A stretch of DNA of 15,708 nt. Origin: Hyphomicrobiaceae bacterium (GTDB lineage: Bacteria > Pseudomonadota > Alphaproteobacteria > Rhizobiales > JAKIUO01). The stretch is taken from contig JAKIUO010000059.1 in NCBI GenBank assembly GCA_021647535.1, positions 1 to 15,708 of the forward strand, in the 5' to 3' direction. The position numbers and the translations under genes are program-made. How positions within the stretch are numbered: position 1 is the first letter of the stretch; each line of letters opens with the position of its first letter. The notes beneath the pieces were generated by a model. The model worked only from the letters and a program-made list of their open reading frames with translations, was not told where the DNA came from and did not search any database. This document shows, piece by piece, positions 5,758-12,882 of the stretch.

Positions 5758-7788
5758 ATGACCAAAAACACCCCTTATCCTCACATGCTGGCGCCGCTTC
5801 ACCTGAAATCGTTCGCGCTTAAAAACCGTATCATTATGGGGGCCATGCACACCCGCCTTGAACAAATGCCAGACGGCAGCGCCCGCCTTGCCGCCTTTTA
5901 CGCCGAGCGGGCCAGGGGTGGTGTCGGGCTGATTATTACCGGTGGCCATGCGCCAAATGAAGCGGGACAGCTGGAACCAAACGGCCCCATACTGAGTGAT
6001 GTGAGCCAGCTGGAGGATCACGAGATTGTCACGAAAGCTGTGCATAAGGCGGGCGGGCGTATCGCGCTGCAAATTCTTCATGCCGGTCGCTATGGCGCAA
6101 CTCTTGATATCGTTGCCCCTTGTGCCCTGCGCGCGCCCATCAGCCCGCTGACGCCGCGCGCCCTTGAAACGGATGAAGTCGAGCAGACCATCAAGCACTT
6201 TGCCAATTGTGCGCTGTTGGCTCAAAAAGCGGGCTATGACGGGGTTGAGATTATGGGATCAGAAGGCTATCTGATTAATCAGTTCACCGCCCTGCGCACC
6301 AATAAACGCAAGGATGCCTGGGGTGGTTCAACGGACAACCGCCAGCGCTTCCCAGTGGAAATCGTCAAGGCCATCCGCGCCGCCACGGGAGAAAATTTCG
6401 CCCTCATTTACCGCCTGTCGGCACTCGAACTGGTGCCGGATGGAGCCACGGGCGAAGAGGTTATCACGCTCGCCAAAAAGATTGAACAGGCTGGAGCCGA
6501 CATCATTTCCACCGGCATTGGCTGGCATGAAGCGCGCATTCCGACCATCGCCTATATGGTGCCGCGCGGGGCCTGGAGCTTTGCCGCCAGACGCATCAAA
6601 CAAGCAGTCAGTATTCCCGTGGTCGGAGCCAATCGCCTCAACACCCCCGAAACGGTCGAAGAATTGCTGGCCGATGAATCCTGCGATCTGGCCTATCTGG
6701 CCCGCCCGTTGCTGGCCGACCCGGATTTTGTCAACAAAGCCGCTCTTCACCAGCGCGACGAAATTAATGTCTGTATTGCCTGCAATCAGGCCTGTCTGGA
6801 TTTTATCTTCAAGGGCCGCGCTGCCACCTGCCTTGTCAATCCGCGCGCCGGTTTTGAAGATGAATTGCAGATCGTGCCAACCAAAAATCCCAAACGCATT
6901 GCGGTGATTGGCGGCGGCGCGGCAGGCATGGCAGCGGCCAGCATTGCGGGCGCACGGGGCCATCATGTGACGCTTTATGAAACTGGTGACAGGCTGGGCG
7001 GGCAATTGCTGCTGGCGCGCAACGTTCCCGGCAAGCAGGAATTTGACGAATTGTTGCGCTATTTTAACAAGCAGTTGGCCAAGGGCAATGTCGATGTGAA
7101 AACAGGGGTAGCAGTCGATGCCGCCTGGTTGCAAAAACAGGGTTTTGACGAGCTCATCATCGCCACCGGCGTCACGCCAAGAAGGATCGAGATCGAGGGG
7201 ATCGAACACTCCAGCCTTGTCCCCTATCCGCAAATTCTATCGGGTGAAAAACAGGCTGGCGAGCGCGTCGCTATTATTGGCGCGGGAGGCATCGGCTTTG
7301 ATGTCGCCGATTTTCTGTCGAGCACAACAGAGGATAATGAGAAGCCCATTGACAGTTTTTTCAAAGAATGGGGCGTTGATACCGGGCTGCAATCTGCTGG
7401 AGGCCTTCGCACAGGCAGCCCCACAGCCAGCCCGCGCCACATCACCCTTTTGCAACGCACCCCTGGCAAAGCGGGGCGCAGCCTTGGCTTTACAACCGGC
7501 TGGGCGCTGATGCGAGGGCTCAAGCAACGCGGCGTACAAATCCTCACCGGGGTCGAATATAAGAAAATTGACAATGAAGGCCTGCACATCACACTCAACG
7601 GCAAAAAAATGACGCTACCCGTAGATACTCTCATCATTTGCGCCGGGCAGCAAAGCGTCACCACCCTGCACGAAGACCTACAGGCCCTCGGCCTCTCGCC
7701 CCACATTATTGGCGGCGCAGCAAAAGCCAGCGAACTCGACGCCCTGCGCGCTATATCACAAGGCTACAGACTGGCGTTGAAGCTGTAA
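5758..7788 (+). CDS. fadH: 2,4-dienoyl-CoA reductase (NADPH), FadH type
   Basis: The 676-residue protein matches the E. coli FadH layout (672 residues): FMN-binding TIM barrel, one 4Fe-4S cluster, then FAD/NADPH domains. It should reduce 2,4-dienoyl-CoA during beta-oxidation of unsaturated fatty acids in the cytoplasm. In the barrel, SEGYLINQF supplies Tyr171 and GWHEARIPTIA supplies His257, the counterparts of FadH Tyr166 and His252. Cys339, Cys342, Cys346 and Cys358 (CIACNQAC...TCLVNP) bind the cluster. AVIGGGAAGMAA (382-393) is the FAD Rossmann motif and VAIIGAGGIGFDVA (504-517) the NADPH one. The active-site pair favours FadH over other flavin oxidoreductases of this family. The ATG is preceded by GAGG at 5744-5747. 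It is transcribed alone, divergent from the transferase pair. Confidence 0.9.
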   Translation: MTKNTPYPHMLAPLHLKSFALKNRIIMGAMHTRLEQMPDGSARLAAFYAERARGGVGLIITGGHAPNEAGQLEPNGPILSDVSQLEDHEIVTKAVHKAGGRIALQILHAGRYGATLDIVAPCALRAPISPLTPRALETDEVEQTIKHFANCALLAQKAGYDGVEIMGSEGYLINQFTALRTNKRKDAWGGSTDNRQRFPVEIVKAIRAATGENFALIYRLSALELVPDGATGEEVITLAKKIEQAGADIISTGIGWHEARIPTIAYMVPRGAWSFAARRIKQAVSIPVVGANRLNTPETVEELLADESCDLAYLARPLLADPDFVNKAALHQRDEINVCIACNQACLDFIFKGRAATCLVNPRAGFEDELQIVPTKNPKRIAVIGGGAAGMAAASIAGARGHHVTLYETGDRLGGQLLLARNVPGKQEFDELLRYFNKQLAKGNVDVKTGVAVDAAWLQKQGFDELIIATGVTPRRIEIEGIEHSSLVPYPQILSGEKQAGERVAIIGAGGIGFDVADFLSSTTEDNEKPIDSFFKEWGVDTGLQSAGGLRTGSPTASPRHITLLQRTPGKAGRSLGFTTGWALMRGLKQRGVQILTGVEYKKIDNEGLHITLNGKKMTLPVDTLIICAGQQSVTTLHEDLQALGLSPHIIGGAAKASELDALRAISQGYRLALKL

Positions 7789-7890
7789 TACCAGAACGCA
7801 CAAAGAATGGCTCTCACCCCCACTTAAAAACAAATTCAAACCAAAGGATTACGAAAATACTATGGGTCAGTTTAAATACCTTCAGGTATG

Positions 7891-8041
7891 ACTGCTTGCT
7901 ACGCAAGTGGGACCAGTCCCACACCCAGTTGGGGGAAAGTGTTCCCCCAAACCCCCTTCTTTCTCAAATTTAAAAAAGTAAGGGGTTTGGGGAACTCGTT
8001 CCCCAACGGGGCTCGGGGCTGGCCCCGTTCGCGCAGCGAAA
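7891..8041 (+). repeat. Diverged third copy of the hairpin-rich repeat family
   Basis: It lies between the convergent fadH and AhpD-like genes and ends seven bases before the latter's stop. The hairpin order matches copies 1 and 2: CTTGC/GCAAG (7895-7907), TGGGA/TCCCA (7908-7921), the linker CACCCA, TTGGGGGAA/TTCCCCCAA (7929-7950), an A/T-rich centre between CCCC and GGGG, TTGGGGAAC/GTTCCCCAA (7987-8006), AACGGGGC/GCCCCGTT (8005-8029), and TTCGC-GCA-GCGAA (8028-8040). The stem bases differ from the other copies but still pair. The outer terminal repeats CAGGGC..ATTCAATTCT are absent, so this is either an older relic or a different subfamily. A small extra hairpin ATACCT/AGGTAT lies just upstream (7876-7889). 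Confidence 0.8.
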
Positions 8042-8047
8042 ACAACC

Positions 8048-8599
8048 TCACGCTTTTGGGTCATTGGCCTTAAACGGCTCATCGAGCGGCGTATCCATAA
8101 TATGATTAGCATAGTTGGAGATGGTCTTGAGGGCGATCCCGGTGACGACTTCCAACGCATTTTCGGGTGTGTAGCCAGCCGCCAGAAACGCTTCGAGCTC
8201 GCCCTCTTTCAACTCCCCACGCTGGTCGACCATTTTGTGGGTGAACTGGCGCAAGGCTTCGAGTTTGGGGTCAGAGATCATCGTTCCAGCAGCTGCCGCG
8301 CGGATTACATCCTCTTGCAGCCCGCCAGCCAGTGAGCCGGTGGTATGAGCAGCGACGCAATAATTGCAGCCATTATAATTCGAGACGCTTAGCAGCACCA
8401 CTTGCTGTTCCAGCGGCGAAAAACTGCTGCGGGCGAAAATCTCGTTGACCCCTGTATAAGCTTTGAGCGTCTTGGAAGAGGTCGCCAGCTTGGCGAACAG
8501 GTTAAGATCAAATCCGAACTTGTTGCGCATCGCGGCCAACACGCCTTTGCTGTCATCCGGGGCGCTGTCTCTTTTGTGCAGGGGGAAATAGTCGCTCAT
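8048..8599 (-). CDS. AhpD / carboxymuconolactone decarboxylase-family protein
   Basis: The 183-residue protein carries the redox motif GCNYCVAAH with Cys78, Cys81 and His85, preceded by Glu64 in SPLEQQVVLLSVS, which is the catalytic set of AhpD-like alkylhydroperoxidases. The all-helical pattern and the position of CxxC fit the CMD fold. The likely role is thiol-dependent peroxide reduction or another small redox reaction in the cytoplasm; the true substrate cannot be read from sequence. The ATG at 8599 (MSDYFPL) follows AAGGATC. The longer start at 8632 would lie within a palindromic operator candidate and adds MFVILLKRITA, so it was rejected. It is a single-gene unit that may be controlled by the palindrome at 8629-8646. 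Confidence 0.85.
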   Translation of the reverse strand: MSDYFPLHKRDSAPDDSKGVLAAMRNKFGFDLNLFAKLATSSKTLKAYTGVNEIFARSSFSPLEQQVVLLSVSNYNGCNYCVAAHTTGSLAGGLQEDVIRAAAAGTMISDPKLEALRQFTHKMVDQRGELKEGELEAFLAAGYTPENALEVVTGIALKTISNYANHIMDTPLDEPFKANDPKA

Positions 8600-8628
8600 G
8601 GCAGTGATCCTTTTTAGTAAAATGACAA

Positions 8629-8646
8629 ACAAACCAACTGGTCTGT
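8629..8646. promoter_or_regulatory. TetR-type operator candidate upstream of the AhpD-like gene
   Basis: ACAAACCAACTGGTCTGT is an imperfect palindrome with ACCA/TGGT cores; seven of nine half-site positions are symmetric. It starts 30 bp upstream of the ATG. This form resembles operators of TetR regulators that control reductases and redox genes. No TetR gene is in the window, so the regulator would be elsewhere. Confidence 0.45.
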
Positions 8647-8727
8647 TATCTGTTTACGAAAAGCATCAGGAGATTGCAATCCATCCATGATCACAGTTTT
8701 GCGAGCAGCTGGACGATCTTTGTTCGC

Positions 8728-8750
8728 AAAAACAGCTCTCTTGTCAGCTG
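8728..8750 (-). terminator. Weak intrinsic terminator candidate
   Basis: On the minus strand CAGCT (8750-8746), an eight-base loop and AGCTG (8737-8733) are followed by TTTTT (8732-8728). The stem is only five pairs and its first arm overlaps the stop codon of the membrane-protein gene, so termination would be weak. Confidence 0.3.
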
Positions 8751-9370
8751 GTTTTATCATCGCCTATTGTATCAGTAGAACTTGCCATATTACCCACTTT
8801 TTCCTGCAGGCTATCCAGACTTACGCCCAGCTTGCTGCTGGTCGCACGGGCCAAGAGTTCTGCGGGTACTTCTGGCACATTTGCCGTGTCAATCACTGTT
8901 TCAAGGCCGGTTCCCTGTTGCACCGGGACTTGCTGGCTCGGCGATGCCGGGTTTGCGGCCTGCGCCACAGCGGCAGCCGAAACCACCGGTGCCTCCACAT
9001 CCAGATAGGCTTTCGGGATGCCATTTTCACCAAGCGGCGTTGGGTTGGATGAGCGTCCAAAAATAAGCCAGCGCGGAAATGAAAACAAAACCGCTTCTAT
9101 AACCAGCCAGATAATGCGCCCCATCATGATGAACAGCGCAAAAGTCAGCTTGTCATCCAGGTTGAGCAGCGTGTTCCACTGAGAATATTCCAAGAGCATG
9201 GGCTGGCTGACCAGCCACTCCATGAAATAATTCACCTGATGGTGAATACCCTGCCAGACATGCTTGAACTCGAAAAACATCCACACATAGAGAATCGCGC
9301 CAATGACCAAGCCCACCAGCAAGCGCCAGAAACCTAGCAACAAACGCCAAAACCCGCTAAAAAACCACAT
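8744..9370 (-). CDS. Small membrane protein with Ala/Pro/Gln-rich tail, unknown function
   Basis: I do not recognise this 208-residue protein. It opens MWFFSGFWRLLLGFWRLLVG, in which GFWRLL is repeated eight residues apart, leading into a first membrane helix ending near 33. A loop rich in aromatic and acidic residues follows (about 34-70), then a second hydrophobic segment LTFALFIMMGRIIWLVIEAV (about 73-98). The remaining 110 residues are hydrophilic, with Ala/Pro/Gln low-complexity sequence, and likely cytosolic. ATG 9370 was preferred over 9394 because GAGGGGG lies ten bases upstream. It is divergent from parE and has its own TATAAT box. The strongly amphipathic Trp/Arg N-terminus could bind membrane, but this is inference. 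Confidence 0.7.
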   Translation of the reverse strand: MWFFSGFWRLLLGFWRLLVGLVIGAILYVWMFFEFKHVWQGIHHQVNYFMEWLVSQPMLLEYSQWNTLLNLDDKLTFALFIMMGRIIWLVIEAVLFSFPRWLIFGRSSNPTPLGENGIPKAYLDVEAPVVSAAAVAQAANPASPSQQVPVQQGTGLETVIDTANVPEVPAELLARATSSKLGVSLDSLQEKVGNMASSTDTIGDDKTS

Positions 9371-9411
9371 AACCAAGCAACCCCCTCTGCACATTCTTCT
9401 TTTGGAGGCAG

Positions 9412-9438
9412 ATTATACCATTTCACCCGATCTGTCAG
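9412..9438 (-). promoter_or_regulatory. Promoter of the small membrane-protein gene
   Basis: On the minus strand CTGACA (9438-9433) and a perfect TATAAT (9417-9412) are separated by 15 bp, shorter than the ideal 17. The predicted start near 9405 leaves a leader of about 35 nt before ATG 9370. Confidence 0.5.
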
Positions 9439-9544
9439 GCATTTTATGGCAATATGCAGAACCACGACTGTCCGGGAACAACACAAAGTTACCCACCTCC
9501 CCTGACAAAACCATGGCAAATCCCTCTATACCTTGCCACAAACC

Positions 9545-9633
9545 TGCTATAGTCGATCAGATTCGGTTTTATCCTGTCATGCGTTTTTTGTTTTTCAAAC
9601 CTTTTGCTTAACCCTGATATTTTCGTAAATATC
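9545..9633 (+). promoter_or_regulatory. parE upstream region: extended -10 and a palindrome
   Basis: TGCTATAGT (9545-9553) fits an extended -10 promoter without a clear -35 box. Downstream, GATATTT-TCGT-AAATATC (9616-9633) is a perfect 7-bp inverted repeat ending 42 bp before the chosen ATG, within the predicted leader. It could be an operator or an mRNA hairpin. The rest of the 9371-9675 gap holds only the divergent promoter. Confidence 0.35.
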
Positions 9634-9675
9634 GCGGCTGCATAAAGGGACATAATGGTACAAAGAGAGGACGCT

Positions 9676-11979
9676 ATGGCGCTGTTCAAGAAGTTTTTCA
9701 ACAAATCAAAAGCGGACGATGCTGCCCTCGATAAAGACAATGCCAAAGCCAGCGAGACGCCTGCCACGGCCCAGACACCGTCCGGCCCAGACGACAAGCC
9801 GATAAACAAAAGCCGACAAAAGCATGAAGAAGAAAGCCTTGATCTGTTTTCAAGCGAGCTGGGAGCCCATGCGCCTGGTGATGAAAACAAAGCGGGCAAG
9901 GTGGACAAACCCACCCCTGCGCCTGTAGCCCCAACAAAGAGCGAGCCGACAAAAGCACCAATGAGCCAGCAATCAACACCCCCCAAAAAAGCGCCTGCCA
10001 AAAGAGCAAGCAAGGCCAAGCGCCCGCCCAAAACTGCCGAAGGCGATTACACTGCCGCCGACATCGAAATTCTGGAAGGCCTTGAACCTGTGCGCCGCCG
10101 CCCCGGCATGTATATTGGCGGCACCGACCGCAAGGCGCTGCACCATCTGTTCGCCGAAGTCATTGACAACAGCATGGACGAAGCCGTTGCCGGCTTCGCC
10201 ACCTGGATCGAAGTCGAGCTAATGGCCGACAATTCCTTGAAAGTCAGCGATAATGGCCGGGGCATTCCGGTCGATCCACATCCCAAATTCAAGGACAAAT
10301 CGGCGCTTGAAGTGATCCTCACCACCCTACATGCGGGCGGCAAGTTCGACAGCAAAGTTTATCAGACATCCGGCGGTCTGCATGGGGTTGGCGCTTCCGT
10401 CGTCAATGCGCTTTCTGATGTGATGATCGTTGAAGTGGCGCGGGACAAAAAACTCTACCGGCAGGAGTTTTCACGCGGCATCGTTCAGGGCAAGCTGCAA
10501 AAACTGGGCAAAGTTGCCAACCGGCGCGGCACCTCGGTTCTGTTCCATCCCGACGCGCAGATTTTTGGCGATAACACCTTGTTCCGCCCGGTCCGGCTGA
10601 TGCGCATGGCGCGCTCCAAAGCCTATCTGTTTGGCGGCGTTGAAATCCGCTGGAAATGCGCCCCGGAACTGATCAGCGAAAAAGACAATGTCCCGGCAGA
10701 AGCGACCTTTCATTTCCCCGGCGGCCTGAAAGATTTTGTCGAGGAGCGCATTGAGGGCCTGGTCACCGTCACCAATGATATTTTTGCCGGCAAGCTCGAA
10801 AAAGAAGGGGGCCATGGCTCTGTCGAATGGGCCATCACCTGGATCGCCAATGCCGATTGCTTCATGAATACCTATTGCAACACCGTACCAACCATTGAGG
10901 GCGGCACCCATGAAACCGGCGTGCGCGGCGCCCTGACCAAGGGCTTGCGGGCCTATGGCGAGATGACCAAGAACAAAAAAGCCAGCCAGATTACTGCTGA
11001 CGATGTGCTCAGCACCGCCGGGGCGATGATGTCGGTGTTCATTCGCGAACCTGAATTTCAGGGGCAGACCAAGGAAAAACTGGCGAGTACTGTCGCCACC
11101 CGCATCGTCGAAAATGCCGTGCGTGATGCCTTCGATCACTGGCTGACGGCCAACCCCAAAGCGGCCACAAAACTACTCGAATGGGTCGTAGATCGCTCCG
11201 AAGAACGCCTGAAACGCCGCCGCGACAAGGAAGTGTCACGCAAATCCGCCACCAAAAAGCTGCGCCTTCCCGGCAAGCTGGCTGATTGCTCACAGCGCGG
11301 CTCTAAAAACGCCGAAATCTTTATTGTCGAAGGGGACAGTGCGGGCGGCTCGGCCAAGCAGGCCCGCAACCGTAAAAATCAGGCCATTTTGCCCCTGCGT
11401 GGTAAGATTCTCAACGTCGCCAACGCCTCCAGCGCCAAGATCTCTTCCAACCAGCTGCTGAACGATTTAACGCTGGCTTTGGGCTGCGGGGTTGGCAGTT
11501 CCTATGCCGAGAGCGATCTGCGTTATGAGCGCGTCATCATCATGACCGATGCCGATGTTGACGGGGCGCATATCGCCGCCCTGCTCATCACCTTTTTCTA
11601 TCGCCAGATGCCAAAGCTCATCGACGAGGGCCATTTGTTCGTCGCCGTGCCACCGCTCTATCGCATCACGCAAGGCTCAAAAACGCTTTATGCGCGCGAC
11701 GATGCCCATAAGGACGAGCTGCTCGCCAAAGAGTTTTCGGGGCGCGGCAAAATCGACATTGGCCGCTTTAAAGGCCTTGGCGAAATGATGGCCGCCCAGC
11801 TCAAAGAAACCACCATGCTCCCGGGCAAACGCACCCTCCTGCAAGTGCAAATCGACGACGAAGAGCGCGACGAAACCAGCGAGACTGTGCAGCAATTGAT
11901 GGGCAATAAGCCAGAGGCCCGCTTCCACTTCATTCAGGCCAATGCGGAATTTGCGGACGCGGATATGCTGGATGTTTAG
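9676..11979 (+). CDS. parE: DNA topoisomerase IV subunit B, ParE
   Basis: The 767-residue protein is the ATPase subunit of topoisomerase IV, which decatenates daughter chromosomes together with ParC (not in the window). After an N-terminal extension of about 120 residues rich in Lys, Pro, Ala and acidic residues, the GHKL ATPase begins at DYTAADIEILEGLEPVRRRP. EVIDNSMDEA carries the catalytic Glu161, and DNGRGIP and TSGGLHGVGASVVNA are the ATP-binding motifs. The TOPRIM domain has EGDSAGGSAKQARN from Glu552 and DADVDGAH with metal-binding Asp625, 627 and 629. GRGKIDIGRFKGLGEM and the C-terminal QLMGNKPEARFHFIQ identify ParE rather than GyrB. E. coli ParE is 630 residues, so the extension accounts for most of the excess. 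ATG 9676 follows GAGAGG by five bases; ATG 9655 (after AAGGGA) would add seven residues. Confidence 0.95.
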   Translation: MALFKKFFNKSKADDAALDKDNAKASETPATAQTPSGPDDKPINKSRQKHEEESLDLFSSELGAHAPGDENKAGKVDKPTPAPVAPTKSEPTKAPMSQQSTPPKKAPAKRASKAKRPPKTAEGDYTAADIEILEGLEPVRRRPGMYIGGTDRKALHHLFAEVIDNSMDEAVAGFATWIEVELMADNSLKVSDNGRGIPVDPHPKFKDKSALEVILTTLHAGGKFDSKVYQTSGGLHGVGASVVNALSDVMIVEVARDKKLYRQEFSRGIVQGKLQKLGKVANRRGTSVLFHPDAQIFGDNTLFRPVRLMRMARSKAYLFGGVEIRWKCAPELISEKDNVPAEATFHFPGGLKDFVEERIEGLVTVTNDIFAGKLEKEGGHGSVEWAITWIANADCFMNTYCNTVPTIEGGTHETGVRGALTKGLRAYGEMTKNKKASQITADDVLSTAGAMMSVFIREPEFQGQTKEKLASTVATRIVENAVRDAFDHWLTANPKAATKLLEWVVDRSEERLKRRRDKEVSRKSATKKLRLPGKLADCSQRGSKNAEIFIVEGDSAGGSAKQARNRKNQAILPLRGKILNVANASSAKISSNQLLNDLTLALGCGVGSSYAESDLRYERVIIMTDADVDGAHIAALLITFFYRQMPKLIDEGHLFVAVPPLYRITQGSKTLYARDDAHKDELLAKEFSGRGKIDIGRFKGLGEMMAAQLKETTMLPGKRTLLQVQIDDEERDETSETVQQLMGNKPEARFHFIQANAEFADADMLDV

Positions 11980-11998
11980 GGGTTGGTTTCCGCTGCTT

Positions 11999-12158
11999 CG
12001 GGACGCAGAGCGTCCCCTCATGCGTTCCCAAGCTGAGCTTGGGAACGAGAAAACCGAGGCTTGTCGAAATTGAGCCGTTGTTTTGAGTATCAACCTCCGG
12101 GACGTACGAGCCCCCCCCACGCATCCCCAAGCACCGCCTGAGAACGGGAAAAACTGAG
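11999..12158 (+). repeat. Double-palindrome repeat followed by a degenerate copy
   Basis: GGGACGCAGAGCGTCCC (12000-12016) is followed by a 12-bp perfect palindrome CGTTCCCAAGCT-G-AGCTTGGGAACG (12023-12047) and GAGAAAACCGAGGC. A second unit from about 12098 reads CCGGGACGTACGAGCC, then ATCCCCAAGCACCGCCTGAG and ACGGGAAAAACTGAGCC, which aligns along its length but has lost most pairing. The family is the same as at 4151-4277. The first unit lies 20 bp after the parE stop and could act as a 3' stem-loop, though no T-run follows. Confidence 0.8.
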
Positions 12159-12236
12159 CCACTTTACGGATGGCCAACAATTCTGCATATTGAAAGGACC
12201 AGCGGCAGCGCAGTATTTCTAAAGGAACAAGATCAT

Positions 12237-12599
12237 ATGACAGATAGAAGGTTGAAATTTTTTTGTGTCGGTTTGCTTGGTCTGGGCATATGCGCAACCT
12301 CGCCCCTTCAGGCACGCAGCGCGCACTGTCTGATACAATCGAGTGGCAGTACCGACTTTAAGGGGTCCTGTGATTTCACCGCAGAACGGGGCGGCTCCTT
12401 TGCCGTCAGCTCCCCCAGATCCAACCAACCCTTTTTCGCAAATATTGATCAAATATCAGTCACCCTCCTATCGCCCGGTCAGGCAGAGGTACGTGGCCTC
12501 ACGACGGTCGGCATCAACTCACGCTGGGGTCCCGCCCGGCGCTCGCGCATAGACCGCGCCTGCTGGATCGGTACAGATTTTAAAATCTGCGTCTGGTAG
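12237..12599 (+). CDS. Small exported cysteine-containing protein, unknown function
   Basis: This 120-residue protein has a clear signal peptide: basic MTDRRLK, hydrophobic FFCVGLLGLGICA, and a probable cleavage site around QARSA (26-29). The mature part of about 93 residues has four cysteines (31, 45, 109, 118), which could form two disulfides in the periplasm. Its C-terminus, INSRWGPARRSRIDRACWIG followed by TDFKICVW, resembles a pattern I have seen at the ends of small exported alphaproteobacterial proteins, but I cannot name a family. The start follows AAAGGA at 12221-12226. It may share a transcript with the next two genes (126-nt gap) or stand alone. The function is unknown. Confidence 0.72.
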   Translation: MTDRRLKFFCVGLLGLGICATSPLQARSAHCLIQSSGSTDFKGSCDFTAERGGSFAVSSPRSNQPFFANIDQISVTLLSPGQAEVRGLTTVGINSRWGPARRSRIDRACWIGTDFKICVW

Positions 12600-12725
12600 C
12601 CCTGTGGACCGATCATACAGTACAAAGCTTGTCGAAACGGATCGACTGTGCTGATATGGCGACGTAATAAAACAAAATGCGTTGGCGACAAATGCCTGCG
12701 CCCGAAACGAAAAGCAGGGCCGCAT

Positions 12726-12872
12726 ATGAACGAAGAGGAACAGCGCGAGTTGCAGGACAAACACAAAGCCGAAACCCGCGCCATGATGCGCCGCATTCTG
12801 ATCATGGGCGGCATCAAGCTATTGATTCTTACTGCGATTTCTGCCGTTTTTGTTACCTGGTACATGTATTGA
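12726..12872 (+). CDS. 48-residue single-pass membrane protein
   Basis: The small protein MNEEEQRELQDKHKAETRAM... has a charged N-terminal helix (residues 1-23) and one hydrophobic helix, ILIMGGIKLLILTAISAVFV, near the C-terminus, ending WYMY. Basic residues MRR just before the helix suggest the N-terminus stays in the cytoplasm. The frame is open upstream to 12648, but the added residues are not protein-like, so ATG 12726 was chosen; the ribosome-binding site is weak. It ends 10 nt before the dehydrogenase start, and its stop codon overlaps that gene's GAGG site, so the two are probably translated from one mRNA. The function is unknown. Confidence 0.6.
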   Translation: MNEEEQRELQDKHKAETRAMMRRILIMGGIKLLILTAISAVFVTWYMY

Positions 12873-12882
12873 GGCCCCGCCC

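Noticed and set aside
6328..7233. 301-codon minus-strand frame inside fadH.
   Set aside because: It is antisense to a gene with intact catalytic and cofactor motifs and has no recognisable features of its own.
7789..8047. Classical bidirectional terminator between fadH and the AhpD-like gene.
   Set aside because: Stems are strong but no T-run follows any of them on either strand; the block is better explained as the third repeat copy, though it may still hinder transcription.
10471..11139. 222-codon minus-strand frame inside parE.
   Set aside because: It is antisense shadow of conserved ParE sequence.
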